A DNA stretch of 18,699 bases from an uncultured Burkholderiales bacterium (GTDB lineage: Bacteria > Pseudomonadota > Gammaproteobacteria > Burkholderiales > Burkholderiaceae_C). Positions 1 through 8,056 of this stretch are shown here, piece after piece. A program made the position numbers and the translations under genes. The stretch lies in the NCBI GenBank assembly GCA_903926695.1, contig CAIYKK010000630.1:1-18699 (forward strand), in the 5' to 3' direction. Below the pieces are notes generated by a model. That model saw only the letters and a program-made list of their open reading frames with translations, did no database searches and was not told where the DNA came from. Position 1 is the stretch's first letter. Each line of letters begins with the position of its first letter.

Positions 1-407
1 CCCGTGACCAGCGCATCAAACAGCCGCCCCAGCGCCCGGCGGCTGGCCAGCGCGGCCTCCACATTGGCAGCAGAAGCCGAAGTGACCAAGGCCGCCTTGG
101 TTTCAGAATTCCGATTCTCCAGCAGCGCCACCAGCGCATCATTAAAACGAATCCTGCGCACATTACCCCTATACAGGCTGGCTTTTCGCGCCGCAATGGC
201 CGCCGGATCAGCGCCGCAGCCTTTTTTATGCAGCAGCGCTGGCAGAAAATCACGCCAGTTTCGCCCCAAAGCCTGCGCCTCAAACTCCTGGCGCTCCAGC
301 GCAACGCCCGCCTCCTCCAGCGCCGCCGCATAGGCCAGATAATTGGCCAGCGCGGTATCGGCCAGCGTGCCGTCAAAATCGACCAGATAAGCGCGCAGCC
401 GGTTCAC
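1..407 (-). CDS. HAD-superfamily hydrolase, N-terminal part (runs off window)
   Basis: The protein opens with the HAD motif I DFDGTLADT (nucleophile Asp10, acid/base Asp12), followed by a helical cap-like region and a motif II-like stretch ALVTSAS. This points to a phosphoglycolate-phosphatase-like or sugar-phosphate phosphatase acting on a small phosphorylated metabolite in the cytoplasm. The start is GTG at 407–405, sharing GTGA with the stop of the upstream flippase/kinase gene, so translation is probably coupled. About 135 residues are visible and the C-terminal motifs III and IV lie outside the window. It is the sixth gene of the surface-glycan operon. Phosphatases of this kind accompany kinases and nucleotidyltransferases in activated-sugar pathways (GmhB in heptose synthesis is one example), but the substrate cannot be read from the sequence. 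Confidence 0.85.
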   Translation of the reverse strand, partial: MNRLRAYLVDFDGTLADTALANYLAYAAALEEAGVALERQEFEAQALGRNWRDFLPALLHKKGCGADPAAIAARKASLYRGNVRRIRFNDALVALLENRNSETKAALVTSASAANVEAALASRRALGRLFDALVT

Positions 408-2305
408 CGCGCCATCTCCAGATAACGGCTCAGCAAAATGCTGGTGCAGCCGAAAAAACACATGCCTTTTTTCGGGTCATGGCGTATTTTGTAAGGCGTC
501 AGGCGCAGATAATTAACCAGCTCATGAAAATACACCTCGCGCAGGCCGTCATCGCCGTGCTGCTGCCGGGCCAGTTTTTCAAGGTGGATGTGCAGTTCAG
601 TATAAGCCAGAGATTTGGTAAAAGCGAGCTGAAGGGAATTATTAGCCAGCATGCAGCTGGAATTGCGATTCAGCCCTTCATAACCGAGATGGACGGACTG
701 CATCAATTTGGCCCAGTCAATCAGGCGGGTATTGAATATATTATCCGGGTTCGGATCAATGATGTACCAGCCCGGCTCACGCTGGGGTGACACAATGATA
801 TTTTCGATGGTCAAATCACCATGCACCACCGTGGTCAGCCGGTTGACAACCTGCCGGGACAGCCAGTCAAGGTCAAAAAGACAATCCCACTGCCTGAAAT
901 CAAACGGCCTGCCATTGATCGTATAACAGCTGCCTAAAACGGTTTTGGCAAAATCGCGCACAAGAACTGCATTTTTGACGGCCTTTTCACGCAGGTATTG
1001 ACGCACCAGCATCTCGTCCGCAACCTTGCCCGCATGCTGCTCATGAAACCGCGTGATACATTCAAGCACTTGCGAAAAAATCTGCCGGCTGCCCTCAATC
1101 GGCTGGGTGTGAATATAATCATAAAAATCATTCGTGGGCACCACCAGCGGCATATCGTAATAATAGCATTTTGGTTTTTCCCGCTCGCTCACAATGCTGA
1201 CCAGTGGAAAATTTTCTGAATGGTAAGCACCCAGCCAGTCGTGCTGGGCTTTGAGCTTGTCACCGGCAGCGCCTGCGGCAAATTTTCGGATAAAAAGATT
1301 CTGGTCCACCTCGACCATCGCAGTAATCGCATCGGAGCCGCCCGGAAAAAGCTTGTGAACCATGCCGTCATCAATGGCTTCGAGTCCAAAGCTGGTGGCT
1401 GCCGTGTTTTTTCCACTGAACAGCGATACCAGAAAATATTCATATTCGCTTTCACCCTTGTAATGGGTGCGCACACTGCTGAGTGAACTCCGGCTGGCAT
1501 ACCAGCCATAGCGCCGCCGGGCATTGAGCACCCGCAAAACGGCTGGCAACTGCTTCATGCCGCCATAGATTAAAACGCCCAGCACAGGAAAAATGCTGAA
1601 CCCCAGCAGCATCAGCGCGTCAGTATCAGCGTTTGTTTTCAATTGTTCAAATCCGGGGTGAAGCGGACTGCCCAGCATGGAAAAAATAATATCTTGAAAA
1701 TTGGCCCGCGATGCGCTGGCAAATGTAGCGTAAGAAAAAAGATAGATCAGCCACATCATTGCCGTTGTCACCCAAAACCGCTGCTTGAGCACAGCGCCTT
1801 TGGTGATAATTTCACTGAATGACCAGAAAAAATCAATCAAGCCAAACCTGATCTGCTTGTTAAAAACAGAAGCCGCCTGCCAGATCAACCAGCGAACCCG
1901 GCTCGATCTTTGGACCAGAAACGCCAACAGAACCAGCGTTGCTGCCAAAATCACCAACACCACAGGAAGCAGTCGGGTGCTGCTGTTCTGATTCACCAGC
2001 AAATACGCCGCTATCAGTGCAACCACCAGCAAATCAGTGAGTCTTTCCGCCACCACGGTTGCAGCCACATAAGCGATCCGCGCCGAAGCCCTGTCGGCGA
2101 CAAACCCTATCCGGGCCAGCTCGCCCAGCCGCCAGGGAACAACAGCATTAATCGCATAACCGATGGCAAGCCCGAGCAGCAAATCAAACCGCCGGTTTAT
2201 CTCCTGTGCCGGAAAAAGCAGCGCCCAGCGGGCCGCCCTGAAAACATGGGCCAGCAGCAACAGCAAACTGGCCAGTCCATAAAGCCATAGATGATCAGTC
2301 ATCAT
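404..2305 (-). CDS. Flippase-like membrane domain fused to an APH/choline-kinase-like domain
   Basis: This 633-residue protein has two parts. Residues 1 to about 290 are hydrophobic with several membrane segments and match the lysylphosphatidylglycerol-synthase TM / AglD-like family (PF03706 type): an early RAARW, then GYAINAVVPWRLGELAR and VVAERLTD. Residues about 300–633 are soluble and resemble aminoglycoside phosphotransferase or choline kinase folds, with a Brenner-type loop HGDLTIEN at 495–502 and a metal-binding-like IIDPNP at 515–520. The expected activity is phosphorylation of a small hydroxylated compound, tethered to a membrane domain that may move a lipid-linked intermediate. The ATG is preceded by GAGGGA about 8 nt upstream. 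The gene begins 10 nt after the nucleotidyltransferase stop and overlaps the HAD gene by 4 nt. The domain calls are firm as fold assignments; the substrate and the role of the fusion are inferred. Confidence 0.85.
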   Translation of the reverse strand: MMTDHLWLYGLASLLLLLAHVFRAARWALLFPAQEINRRFDLLLGLAIGYAINAVVPWRLGELARIGFVADRASARIAYVAATVVAERLTDLLVVALIAAYLLVNQNSSTRLLPVVLVILAATLVLLAFLVQRSSRVRWLIWQAASVFNKQIRFGLIDFFWSFSEIITKGAVLKQRFWVTTAMMWLIYLFSYATFASASRANFQDIIFSMLGSPLHPGFEQLKTNADTDALMLLGFSIFPVLGVLIYGGMKQLPAVLRVLNARRRYGWYASRSSLSSVRTHYKGESEYEYFLVSLFSGKNTAATSFGLEAIDDGMVHKLFPGGSDAITAMVEVDQNLFIRKFAAGAAGDKLKAQHDWLGAYHSENFPLVSIVSEREKPKCYYYDMPLVVPTNDFYDYIHTQPIEGSRQIFSQVLECITRFHEQHAGKVADEMLVRQYLREKAVKNAVLVRDFAKTVLGSCYTINGRPFDFRQWDCLFDLDWLSRQVVNRLTTVVHGDLTIENIIVSPQREPGWYIIDPNPDNIFNTRLIDWAKLMQSVHLGYEGLNRNSSCMLANNSLQLAFTKSLAYTELHIHLEKLARQQHGDDGLREVYFHELVNYLRLTPYKIRHDPKKGMCFFGCTSILLSRYLEMAR

Positions 2306-2315
2306 TTTTTGTCCC

Positions 2316-3062
2316 TCATTTCCAGCTCAAAAAAGGTGAAAACAATTCTCTGGTGATACTGGCCTGTTCTTCAGGCGTTCCAAATGAACAATGCCGCTCA
2401 AGTTCAAGCATCCCTATTTTTGAACCGCTTTGAATCAAGAGATCAAAGATGCCGCTCAAAAACAGTTCGCTGTAGGAGCATGTCTGCTGATAATTTTTAT
2501 AAATGTCACTAAAATGTTCAGAATGCGCCAGCAAATAGCAGCCAGCAATTGCAAAGGGGCTCGCCACCTGCTTTTCAACAGTTCCAGTAATCTCATTTTT
2601 TAGATTAAATCTCAAATAAGAATAAGCCGGATCAGTCGAGCGAAAACACATCAGCGCTCCCGTCACCGTCCTTTGCAAGGCTTTGAGGGTTTCTGGAAAA
2701 CCGTGGCAGATAAAAGCGTGGTCACAGTCATTGATCGCCACGGCGCCCGGCACCTGCAAAGCTTCAATGCCGATTTTTGCGGTTTCAGCGGCTCCGCTGG
2801 TGACATCAGGAATTGCCACCACGGTGGCATCCGGGTAATAGCTTTTTATTTTTTGATCAATTGAGAATTGCTCAACATGCTCTTGAAGAACGACAAAAAC
2901 CATCTGCCGCAAATCAGCCGCTCTACGCACGCTTTCTGTTGCCCACCAGAAAAAAGGCCGTCTTTCAATGTCAATCAGGGGCTTTGGCTTATGAATACCA
3001 ATCTTTGCAAAACGCGAGCCTCGCCCCGCCGCCAACATAATCAAAGCAAGCTTATCTGGCAT
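2316..3062 (-). CDS. Sugar-phosphate/small-molecule nucleotidyltransferase
   Basis: The 248-residue protein has the nucleotidyltransferase signature LAAGRGSRF at residues 10–18, then KPKPLI at 25–30, TSGAAET at 88–94 and NDCDH at 111–115, where the acidic residues should bind Mg2+. It resembles LicC-, HddC- and RmlA-type enzymes that join an NTP to a phosphorylated sugar or amino alcohol and release pyrophosphate. The start chosen is ATG at 3062, because AGGAG lies 6 nt upstream and the Rossmann-like strand begins immediately after. An upstream in-frame start at 3113 would add 17 unconserved-looking residues and lacks this support. It overlaps the GT-C gene by 11 nt and is followed after 10 nt by the kinase fusion. 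Whether it uses CTP, UTP or another nucleotide is not visible. Confidence 0.88.
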   Translation of the reverse strand: MPDKLALIMLAAGRGSRFAKIGIHKPKPLIDIERRPFFWWATESVRRAADLRQMVFVVLQEHVEQFSIDQKIKSYYPDATVVAIPDVTSGAAETAKIGIEALQVPGAVAINDCDHAFICHGFPETLKALQRTVTGALMCFRSTDPAYSYLRFNLKNEITGTVEKQVASPFAIAGCYLLAHSEHFSDIYKNYQQTCSYSELFLSGIFDLLIQSGSKIGMLELERHCSFGTPEEQASITRELFSPFLSWK

Positions 3063-4992
3063 GATCTTCTCCTGGAAAATCAGACCAGCCTGCGGCAAGA
3101 CCAATTTTTTCACGTATCCTCATCAGCCATTTTCCGGTAGGTCCTGGCGATGGCTGATAATACTTTTCATAATCTTCAATTTTGATAATTTTTTCTGTTT
3201 CTGGATCCTGCTCGGGGCAGGCTGAAGCATAATTTTTCGCCTTCAGCTGCATTTCTATAATTTCCCTGGGCGTCAGCGTTCTGAAATCGAGAATTCCATA
3301 ACTTCGGCGAAGATGGGGGTTGTTTGGTTCAAAATTCACCCGAAGATCACCGAACTTGACCGTTAAAGGGCCATTAAAAGAAAGCGGGGAAATGGCATAC
3401 ACTTTGGGAGAAATCCCCTCTTCGTTTTCCCCAAAAGTAGTGAGATATGCACTATGGTACGGACGAATCGATTCGCATGAAAGTGCTGCAGAAAGCTGTA
3501 ATCCAGCGTTGTAGGCAAGATCAATAGGGGCAATTCTATATTGCGGATCGGTGCGGATATGAATCACCGTGCTGGCTCCTTTTTTAAGCAGAGAAAATCC
3601 ATAGCAGCCGGGATAATTGCCTGATGCGCGCATCGGTAAAAATCCGGCCTCAATCAGACGCAGCCGCAGATAAAATTCGTCGTTGTAGTGCGTTGAGATA
3701 AGAATATTTGTCTGCTGGTCATCGAGTTCATTCACCAGCTTTTTCGTTCGTGCCATCGTCTCGTCCACGGAAGCTTGCCAGCGCGCCCACAGGACGGGAG
3801 ACCATAATCGCCCAAACATCACTCGTGGACCATCGTGGATTCTTAAAAATGCTGGTGGACATACTGCGACCAGCACTGAAAAAACGACGATGCCTCTGGC
3901 ATAGCGAAGATTTCCCCCCGTTCCAGACAGGCACTTTTGATAAACCCAGTGCAAACCTGTTCCAGCATGCAGGGCCACCATAGGCGCCAAAAGCGGAAAG
4001 ATATAGCGGATTTCAGTCGCCTTTGGTGTAAACAGGGCAAGCAAAATTGGATAAACCAAAAAGGTTAAAAACCCAAACAGCTCTTTTTTGAGTTTCATGC
4101 GCTGAAAGACAAGCCATGCACCGATCAAAAGAAATGGGATTGCCCCTAAACCAAAAAAATAAATTCGCACCCAAAACCAGTTGTTTTTATCGCTGCCACT
4201 CACCAGGAACTTGTTGGCGGTCACAAAGGCATCAATCAGTGAAAATCCATTCAGAACAGCGCTGACGAAAAAAACAAACAGCGCCCCCAGGCAGATAATT
4301 GAAGCGGCCAGCACTCTGTCACGCCTGTCCTGAAAAGCAAAAAATACAAGCCCTATCATCATAGGCAGCATGAATACAGCATCCAGCCGCGACAAAATGG
4401 CCAGCCCTAGCAGCACCCCAGAAAGCGCCCATTCATACTTTTTATGCTTTCCTGAAATTAAGGCCAAGGCCGTGCAGGCAAAAGCTGCTGAAACAATGTT
4501 GTCGTTAAAAAAGAAAGCCAGCTCCGGTATGCCGGGTGTCAGAATCAAGGCAAAGAAATAAAATACCAGTGAAACGCTACCCCAGCGTTTGGCAAAAATT
4601 ATTGCACTGGCAAGAAGCACCATAAAGCTGACAAAAACAAGACCCTTGAATGCCAGATCACCCGCATGGGGCGCGACGCTGTAAATCATGGATAAAATAT
4701 CAACCACAGCGCTTCTGGTCTGGTAAATAAACTGCGAGACCAGCGGCAGATAAGGATCATGTTCAACGCCGGGCGCAAGGCTTTTGATGAAGGCCAAAGA
4801 CTGCGTCTGGGCGGTGAATCCTTCCAGATGGACGGCGTGAAAGGCGGGCCAGATCAGGTAAAGGCAAATGAACATGCCCAGCGACAGGGCAAGCAGATTC
4901 TTATAGCGCTGTGAAAAATAAATATGTTGGCCAAATTCAGGTACTGCTGCGCTTTTTAGCTTCTTGGATATCAGTTGAAGTTCTGTGTTCAT
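3052..4992 (-). CDS. GT-C type polytopic membrane glycosyltransferase
   Basis: The 646-residue protein has roughly 11 hydrophobic segments between about residues 30 and 390, then a soluble C-terminal domain of about 250 residues. That layout is typical of ArnT/GT39/GT83-like enzymes that take a sugar from a polyprenyl-phosphate donor on the periplasmic face. The first outer loop reads FHAVHLEGFTAQ, where the family usually has an acidic pair, so Glu in HLEG is the likely equivalent. A second loop has FFFNDNIVSA, also typical of GT-C proteins. The start overlaps the GT2 stop by 4 nt (ATGA). With GtrA and the GT2 it forms the three-part layout of Gtr glucosylation systems. The acceptor (O-antigen, lipid A or another glycan) is unknown. 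Confidence 0.75.
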   Translation of the reverse strand: MNTELQLISKKLKSAAVPEFGQHIYFSQRYKNLLALSLGMFICLYLIWPAFHAVHLEGFTAQTQSLAFIKSLAPGVEHDPYLPLVSQFIYQTRSAVVDILSMIYSVAPHAGDLAFKGLVFVSFMVLLASAIIFAKRWGSVSLVFYFFALILTPGIPELAFFFNDNIVSAAFACTALALISGKHKKYEWALSGVLLGLAILSRLDAVFMLPMMIGLVFFAFQDRRDRVLAASIICLGALFVFFVSAVLNGFSLIDAFVTANKFLVSGSDKNNWFWVRIYFFGLGAIPFLLIGAWLVFQRMKLKKELFGFLTFLVYPILLALFTPKATEIRYIFPLLAPMVALHAGTGLHWVYQKCLSGTGGNLRYARGIVVFSVLVAVCPPAFLRIHDGPRVMFGRLWSPVLWARWQASVDETMARTKKLVNELDDQQTNILISTHYNDEFYLRLRLIEAGFLPMRASGNYPGCYGFSLLKKGASTVIHIRTDPQYRIAPIDLAYNAGLQLSAALSCESIRPYHSAYLTTFGENEEGISPKVYAISPLSFNGPLTVKFGDLRVNFEPNNPHLRRSYGILDFRTLTPREIIEMQLKAKNYASACPEQDPETEKIIKIEDYEKYYQPSPGPTGKWLMRIREKIGLAAGWSDFPGEDHAR

Positions 4993-5780
4993 GATTGGTA
5001 CACCACGTCAAATTGATAAGCCGGATGGCGGATGGTTCTGTGATCGTTCAGCCAGAATTGTTTTTTTTCGGAAAGCGCCAGCCACAGCAAATGCAGCGTC
5101 TGCAGCGCCTGGGATGCCATTTTTACGTTGGAAATCTGATCATCTTCCCGCCATGAGATTGGGAAATATTCGATTTTTAATTTTTTTTCCAGCATGCCGA
5201 GCAGCAGATAAATGTTGAACCGGAGATCATCGGCATACTTTACAATTTGCTGATCTTCAATCACCGCTTTACCAAAAATATTCAGCCCGGAGCCCAAATC
5301 CTTGATGCTTTTCCGGGTTCCCGAGGTGAAAATTAAATTGAATGCTTTGTTGCCAGCAATACGGAAAAAAGAGTAGCCAAAAAGCCTGGCGCCTGGCATA
5401 AATCTGGCTCCGAGGCAGGCATCGTAAAGCTGGTGCTTTCTGTCTTGAAGGATTGGAAGCAAATCAAGAATATTTCCCTGATCATCGCCATGCAGAACGG
5501 CAACATGGGTAAAACCATTTTCAGCAGCATACTGGAAGGCGATCTTATGGGAGCCGCCCAGGTTGTAGTTAGCCCGGTTTTTTCCAATGGTAATTGGAAT
5601 TCCTTCCAGGTAATGTGCGGCAGTCATTGCAGACTCCAGCGTACTGTCCTTGCTGCCATTGTCCAGTAGCAGTATGTGCGAGAAATAACCCGCCGTTTTT
5701 TCATCAAACTGGCACAGCACCCTTGAAATTTGGGGCGCGCAGTTGTAGCAGGGGATAAAAACCAAAATCTTGTCAGTCAA
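4989..5780 (-). CDS. Family 2 glycosyltransferase (DPM1-like, no C-terminal membrane anchor)
   Basis: This 263-residue protein shows a GT2 GT-A fold: FIPCYNC at residues 8–14, LLLDNGSKDST at 37–47 for nucleotide binding, and HGDDQ at 97–101 as the DxD-like metal site, followed by LGSGLNIF. It should load a nucleotide sugar onto polyprenyl phosphate at the cytoplasmic face. Unlike GtrB or bactoprenol glucosyltransferases, it ends without the usual pair of membrane helices, so it is more like soluble Dpm1. The start is TTG at 5780, with GGAG about 6 nt upstream; the conserved strand starts at residue 4, which leaves little room for another start. The gene contains two runs of eight A on the coding strand (5061–5068 and 5181–5188). 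Confidence 0.85.
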   Translation of the reverse strand: MTDKILVFIPCYNCAPQISRVLCQFDEKTAGYFSHILLLDNGSKDSTLESAMTAAHYLEGIPITIGKNRANYNLGGSHKIAFQYAAENGFTHVAVLHGDDQGNILDLLPILQDRKHQLYDACLGARFMPGARLFGYSFFRIAGNKAFNLIFTSGTRKSIKDLGSGLNIFGKAVIEDQQIVKYADDLRFNIYLLLGMLEKKLKIEYFPISWREDDQISNVKMASQALQTLHLLWLALSEKKQFWLNDHRTIRHPAYQFDVVYQS

Positions 5781-5804
5781 TTCCTGCTCCCTGTTTAAAA
5801 ACTT

Positions 5805-6209
5805 TTATTCCGCCAGATAGCGGGACATGAAAAAATTTGCCACCAATTGCGGCGGGGTGATGCCCACCTTTGCCAAAAAAGAAATTTGTGCCGCTGTCGG
5901 ACTCAGCAGCAAATAGTCGGCACTGCGCTGCAGCGACCAGGCTACCGGAGCAATCAGAAAAGAGGCGACGACAATAATTCCGCAGGTGTAGCAAAAATAG
6001 GCCAGTGTCCGCAGCATGGGGCGATTTTCAGCAGCATGAAAAACGACAAATCTTGAAATCGTATAAACACTCAAGGCGGCAATGCTGGAGCTGATGAAGT
6101 TGGCAGCGGACAGCGAAACGCCAATGCCCTGCGACAGCACCAGCAGCAGGCCGCTGTCGAGCAGCCAGCCGCCGCCGGACAAAGCCCCAAATTTAAGAAA
6201 TTTACGCAT
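5805..6209 (-). CDS. GtrA-family four-helix membrane protein
   Basis: The 134-residue protein has four predicted membrane segments and family-typical stretches: KFGALSGGGWLLD at the N-terminus, a second helix with ANFISSSIAALSVYTISRF, and a C-terminal VANFFMSRYL. GtrA proteins are thought to flip polyprenyl-phosphate sugars across the inner membrane, or to help do so. Full family length is present. ATG at 6209 has a near-ideal Shine-Dalgarno (AGGAGGTGG) 8 nt upstream and lies about 35 nt below the predicted transcription start. It is the first gene of the operon, and the GT2 start follows after 24 nt. Confidence 0.9.
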   Translation of the reverse strand: MRKFLKFGALSGGGWLLDSGLLLVLSQGIGVSLSAANFISSSIAALSVYTISRFVVFHAAENRPMLRTLAYFCYTCGIIVVASFLIAPVAWSLQRSADYLLLSPTAAQISFLAKVGITPPQLVANFFMSRYLAE

Positions 6210-6250
6210 GAGTCAAACCACCTCCTGATAACTCGGCTGTTTTCAGGAAA

Positions 6251-6278
6251 ATGATAGATGAGCATTTCCGCCTGTCAA
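6251..6278 (-). promoter_or_regulatory. Sigma-70-type promoter of the surface-glycan operon
   Basis: On the minus strand a perfect -35 box TTGACA (6278–6273) is separated by 16 bp from TATCAT (6256–6251), which matches the consensus -10 at five of six positions. Initiation near 6244 would give a leader of about 35 nt ending in the strong Shine-Dalgarno of the gtrA-like gene. The -10 and spacer overlap one copy of a repeated GATGAGC motif. Confidence 0.7.
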
Positions 6279-6430
6279 TGCAGATAGCTCAAGCATGCAA
6301 CGAGGAGTTACTGCAGTACTTGAGATAATAGATGAGCTAAAGCGCGGCCATTGGCAGAAAAATATTTCTCGACAGCCAGAATATACTGACCAGCTTGAAT
6401 GAATTGATCAGCTAAGATAATGATGAGTTT
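6251..6430. repeat. Operator-like direct repeats upstream of the gtrA-like gene
   Basis: ATGATAGATGAGC at 6251–6263 and ATAATAGATGAGC at 6325–6337 differ at one base and are 74 bp apart. A looser copy, ATAATGATGAG, lies at 6417–6427. A related pair is GATGAGCTAA (6331–6340) and GATCAGCTAA (about 6406–6415). The first copy covers the -10 box. This gives the gene-poor stretch 6210–6503 a plausible regulatory role; no coding sequence was seen in it. Confidence 0.4.
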
Positions 6431-6503
6431 TATCATTCTGAAGTGACCACTCTATGGCAGGCGCTCTGCGGTATTCAAAGCCCGGCTTTAAATGAGCGCC
6501 CAT

Positions 6504-6533
6504 AAAAAAACGCCCCGGTGGCGGGGCGTTTTT
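6504..6533. terminator. Rho-independent terminator after glmM
   Basis: CGCCCC (6511–6516) pairs with GGGGCG (6523–6528) around a 6-nt loop. It is flanked by seven A on the left and five T on the right, so it can work on both strands. On the minus strand it ends glmM about 40 nt past the stop and separates it from the glycan operon. Confidence 0.85.
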
Positions 6534-6570
6534 GGCGGGTGCTGCAGCCAGCGGCTGCGTGGGCTGATTT

Positions 6571-7902
6571 TTACAAACGAACAGTATCGGCAACACGTTC
6601 GGCGCAGGCTCTGGCCTGCGCGGCATCACGCGCCTCGACCATCACCCGCAACAGCGGCTCGGTGCCGCTGGCCCGGATCAGCAGGCGCCCGCTGTCGCCC
6701 AGTTCGACTTCCACGGCCCGGCTTTGGGCGGCCAGCGCCTCGCTGAGTTTCCAGTCCTGACCGGGATGGAGCCGCACGTTGATGAGGGTTTGCGGAAACA
6801 GCACCACTTCGCTGAGCAGCTCGGACAGCGGCTGGCCGCTACGCACGCAGGCCTGCAGCACCTGCAGGGCGCTGATCAGTCCGTCGCCGGTGGTGTGTTT
6901 GTCCAGCGCGAGCAGGTGGCCCGAGCCTTCGCCGCCCAGCAGCCAGCCGCGTTTGTCCAGCTCTTCGAGCACGTAGCGGTCGCCCACTTTGGCGCGGACA
7001 AACTCGACACCCTTGGCTTTGAGCGCCACTTCGACGGCCATGTTGGTCATCAGCGTGCCAACGGCACCGGGCACTTTTTCGCCGCGTGCCAAGCGCTCGC
7101 TGACCATCAGGTACAGCACTTCGTCGCCGTTGAACAGTCGGCCTTGGGCATCGACCATCTGCAACCGGTCGGCGTCACCATCGAGCGCAATGCCGTAGTC
7201 GGCCTGATGGGCCTTGACCGCCGCGACCAGCGCCTCGGGATGGGTGGCGCCAACGCCGTTGTTGATGTTGAGGCCGTCGGGCGCGCAGCCGATGGCAATG
7301 ACCTCGGCGCCCAGTTCGTGAAACACCATGGGCGCGATCTGGTAGGCCGCGCCGTGGGCGCCATCGACGACGATTTTTAAACCTTTGAGCGTCAAATCGT
7401 TAGCAAATGTGCTTTTGCAGAACTCGATGTAGCGCCCGGCGGCGTCGTCGAGGCGACGCGTTTTGCCCAGCGAGGCCGAATCGACCCAGACCGGCGGCTC
7501 TTCCAATGCCGCCTCGACCTGGCGCTCCCAGTCGTCATTGAGCTTGTTGCCCTGGGCGCTGAAAAACTTGATGCCGTTGTCAGCAAACGGGTTGTGGCTG
7601 GCGCTGATCACCACCCCGAGGCTGGCGCGCTGGGTGCGTGTCAGATAGGCCACGCCCGGCGTGGGCAGCGGCCCGAGCAGCACCACATCAACGCCCGCCG
7701 AGTTAAAACCCGACTCCAGCGCGCTTTCCAGCATGTAGCCGGAAATGCGCGTGTCCTTGCCGATCAGCACCGTGGGGCGCGCCTCGGTGCGGCGCAGCAC
7801 CCGGCCAACGGCATGGGCGAGGCGCAGCACAAAGTCCGGCGTGATGGGCGCCTGGCCGACCGTGCCGCGAATGCCGTCGGTGCCGAAGTATTGTCTTGTC
7901 AT
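6571..7902 (-). CDS. glmM: Phosphoglucosamine mutase
   Basis: GlmM converts glucosamine-6-phosphate to glucosamine-1-phosphate on the way to UDP-GlcNAc for peptidoglycan and lipopolysaccharide. The 443-residue protein begins [12 protein letters not shown], has the phosphoserine loop VISASHNP with Ser102, and the Mg2+ loop DGDADR with Asp241, 243 and 245. These numbers coincide with E. coli GlmM. A C-terminal phosphate-binding [12 protein letters not shown] is present. ATG at 7902 is chosen because it aligns with the family start and has AAGGGA about 9 nt upstream; the frame stays open to 8019, but that extension looks non-coding. It follows folP after 154 bp, as in many proteobacteria. Confidence 0.98.
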   Translation of the reverse strand: MTRQYFGTDGIRGTVGQAPITPDFVLRLAHAVGRVLRRTEARPTVLIGKDTRISGYMLESALESGFNSAGVDVVLLGPLPTPGVAYLTRTQRASLGVVISASHNPFADNGIKFFSAQGNKLNDDWERQVEAALEEPPVWVDSASLGKTRRLDDAAGRYIEFCKSTFANDLTLKGLKIVVDGAHGAAYQIAPMVFHELGAEVIAIGCAPDGLNINNGVGATHPEALVAAVKAHQADYGIALDGDADRLQMVDAQGRLFNGDEVLYLMVSERLARGEKVPGAVGTLMTNMAVEVALKAKGVEFVRAKVGDRYVLEELDKRGWLLGGEGSGHLLALDKHTTGDGLISALQVLQACVRSGQPLSELLSEVVLFPQTLINVRLHPGQDWKLSEALAAQSRAVEVELGDSGRLLIRASGTEPLLRVMVEARDAAQARACAERVADTVRL

Positions 7903-8056
7903 GATGATATGTCCCTTAAATTGGTAGTCGTAGCCCCGGCGGTGCTGTTGCCGAAAGACGACGCTTGTGTTGATTTTAGAAGCCTCTCTGGCACAACCTC
8001 CGATGAGCGCCTGAGTCATTTTTCACGGGCCTTGACCCATGACAAATCGGGCAGTT

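Noticed and set aside
1..3062. Identification of the locus as a lic1 phosphocholine pathway
   Set aside because: Kinase and nucleotidyltransferase folds agree, but no LicD transferase or LicB permease is present, and the kinase is fused to a membrane domain.
7903..8019. N-terminal extension of glmM
   Set aside because: The frame is open, but the conserved GlmM start, its ribosome site and active-site numbering all fit ATG 7902.
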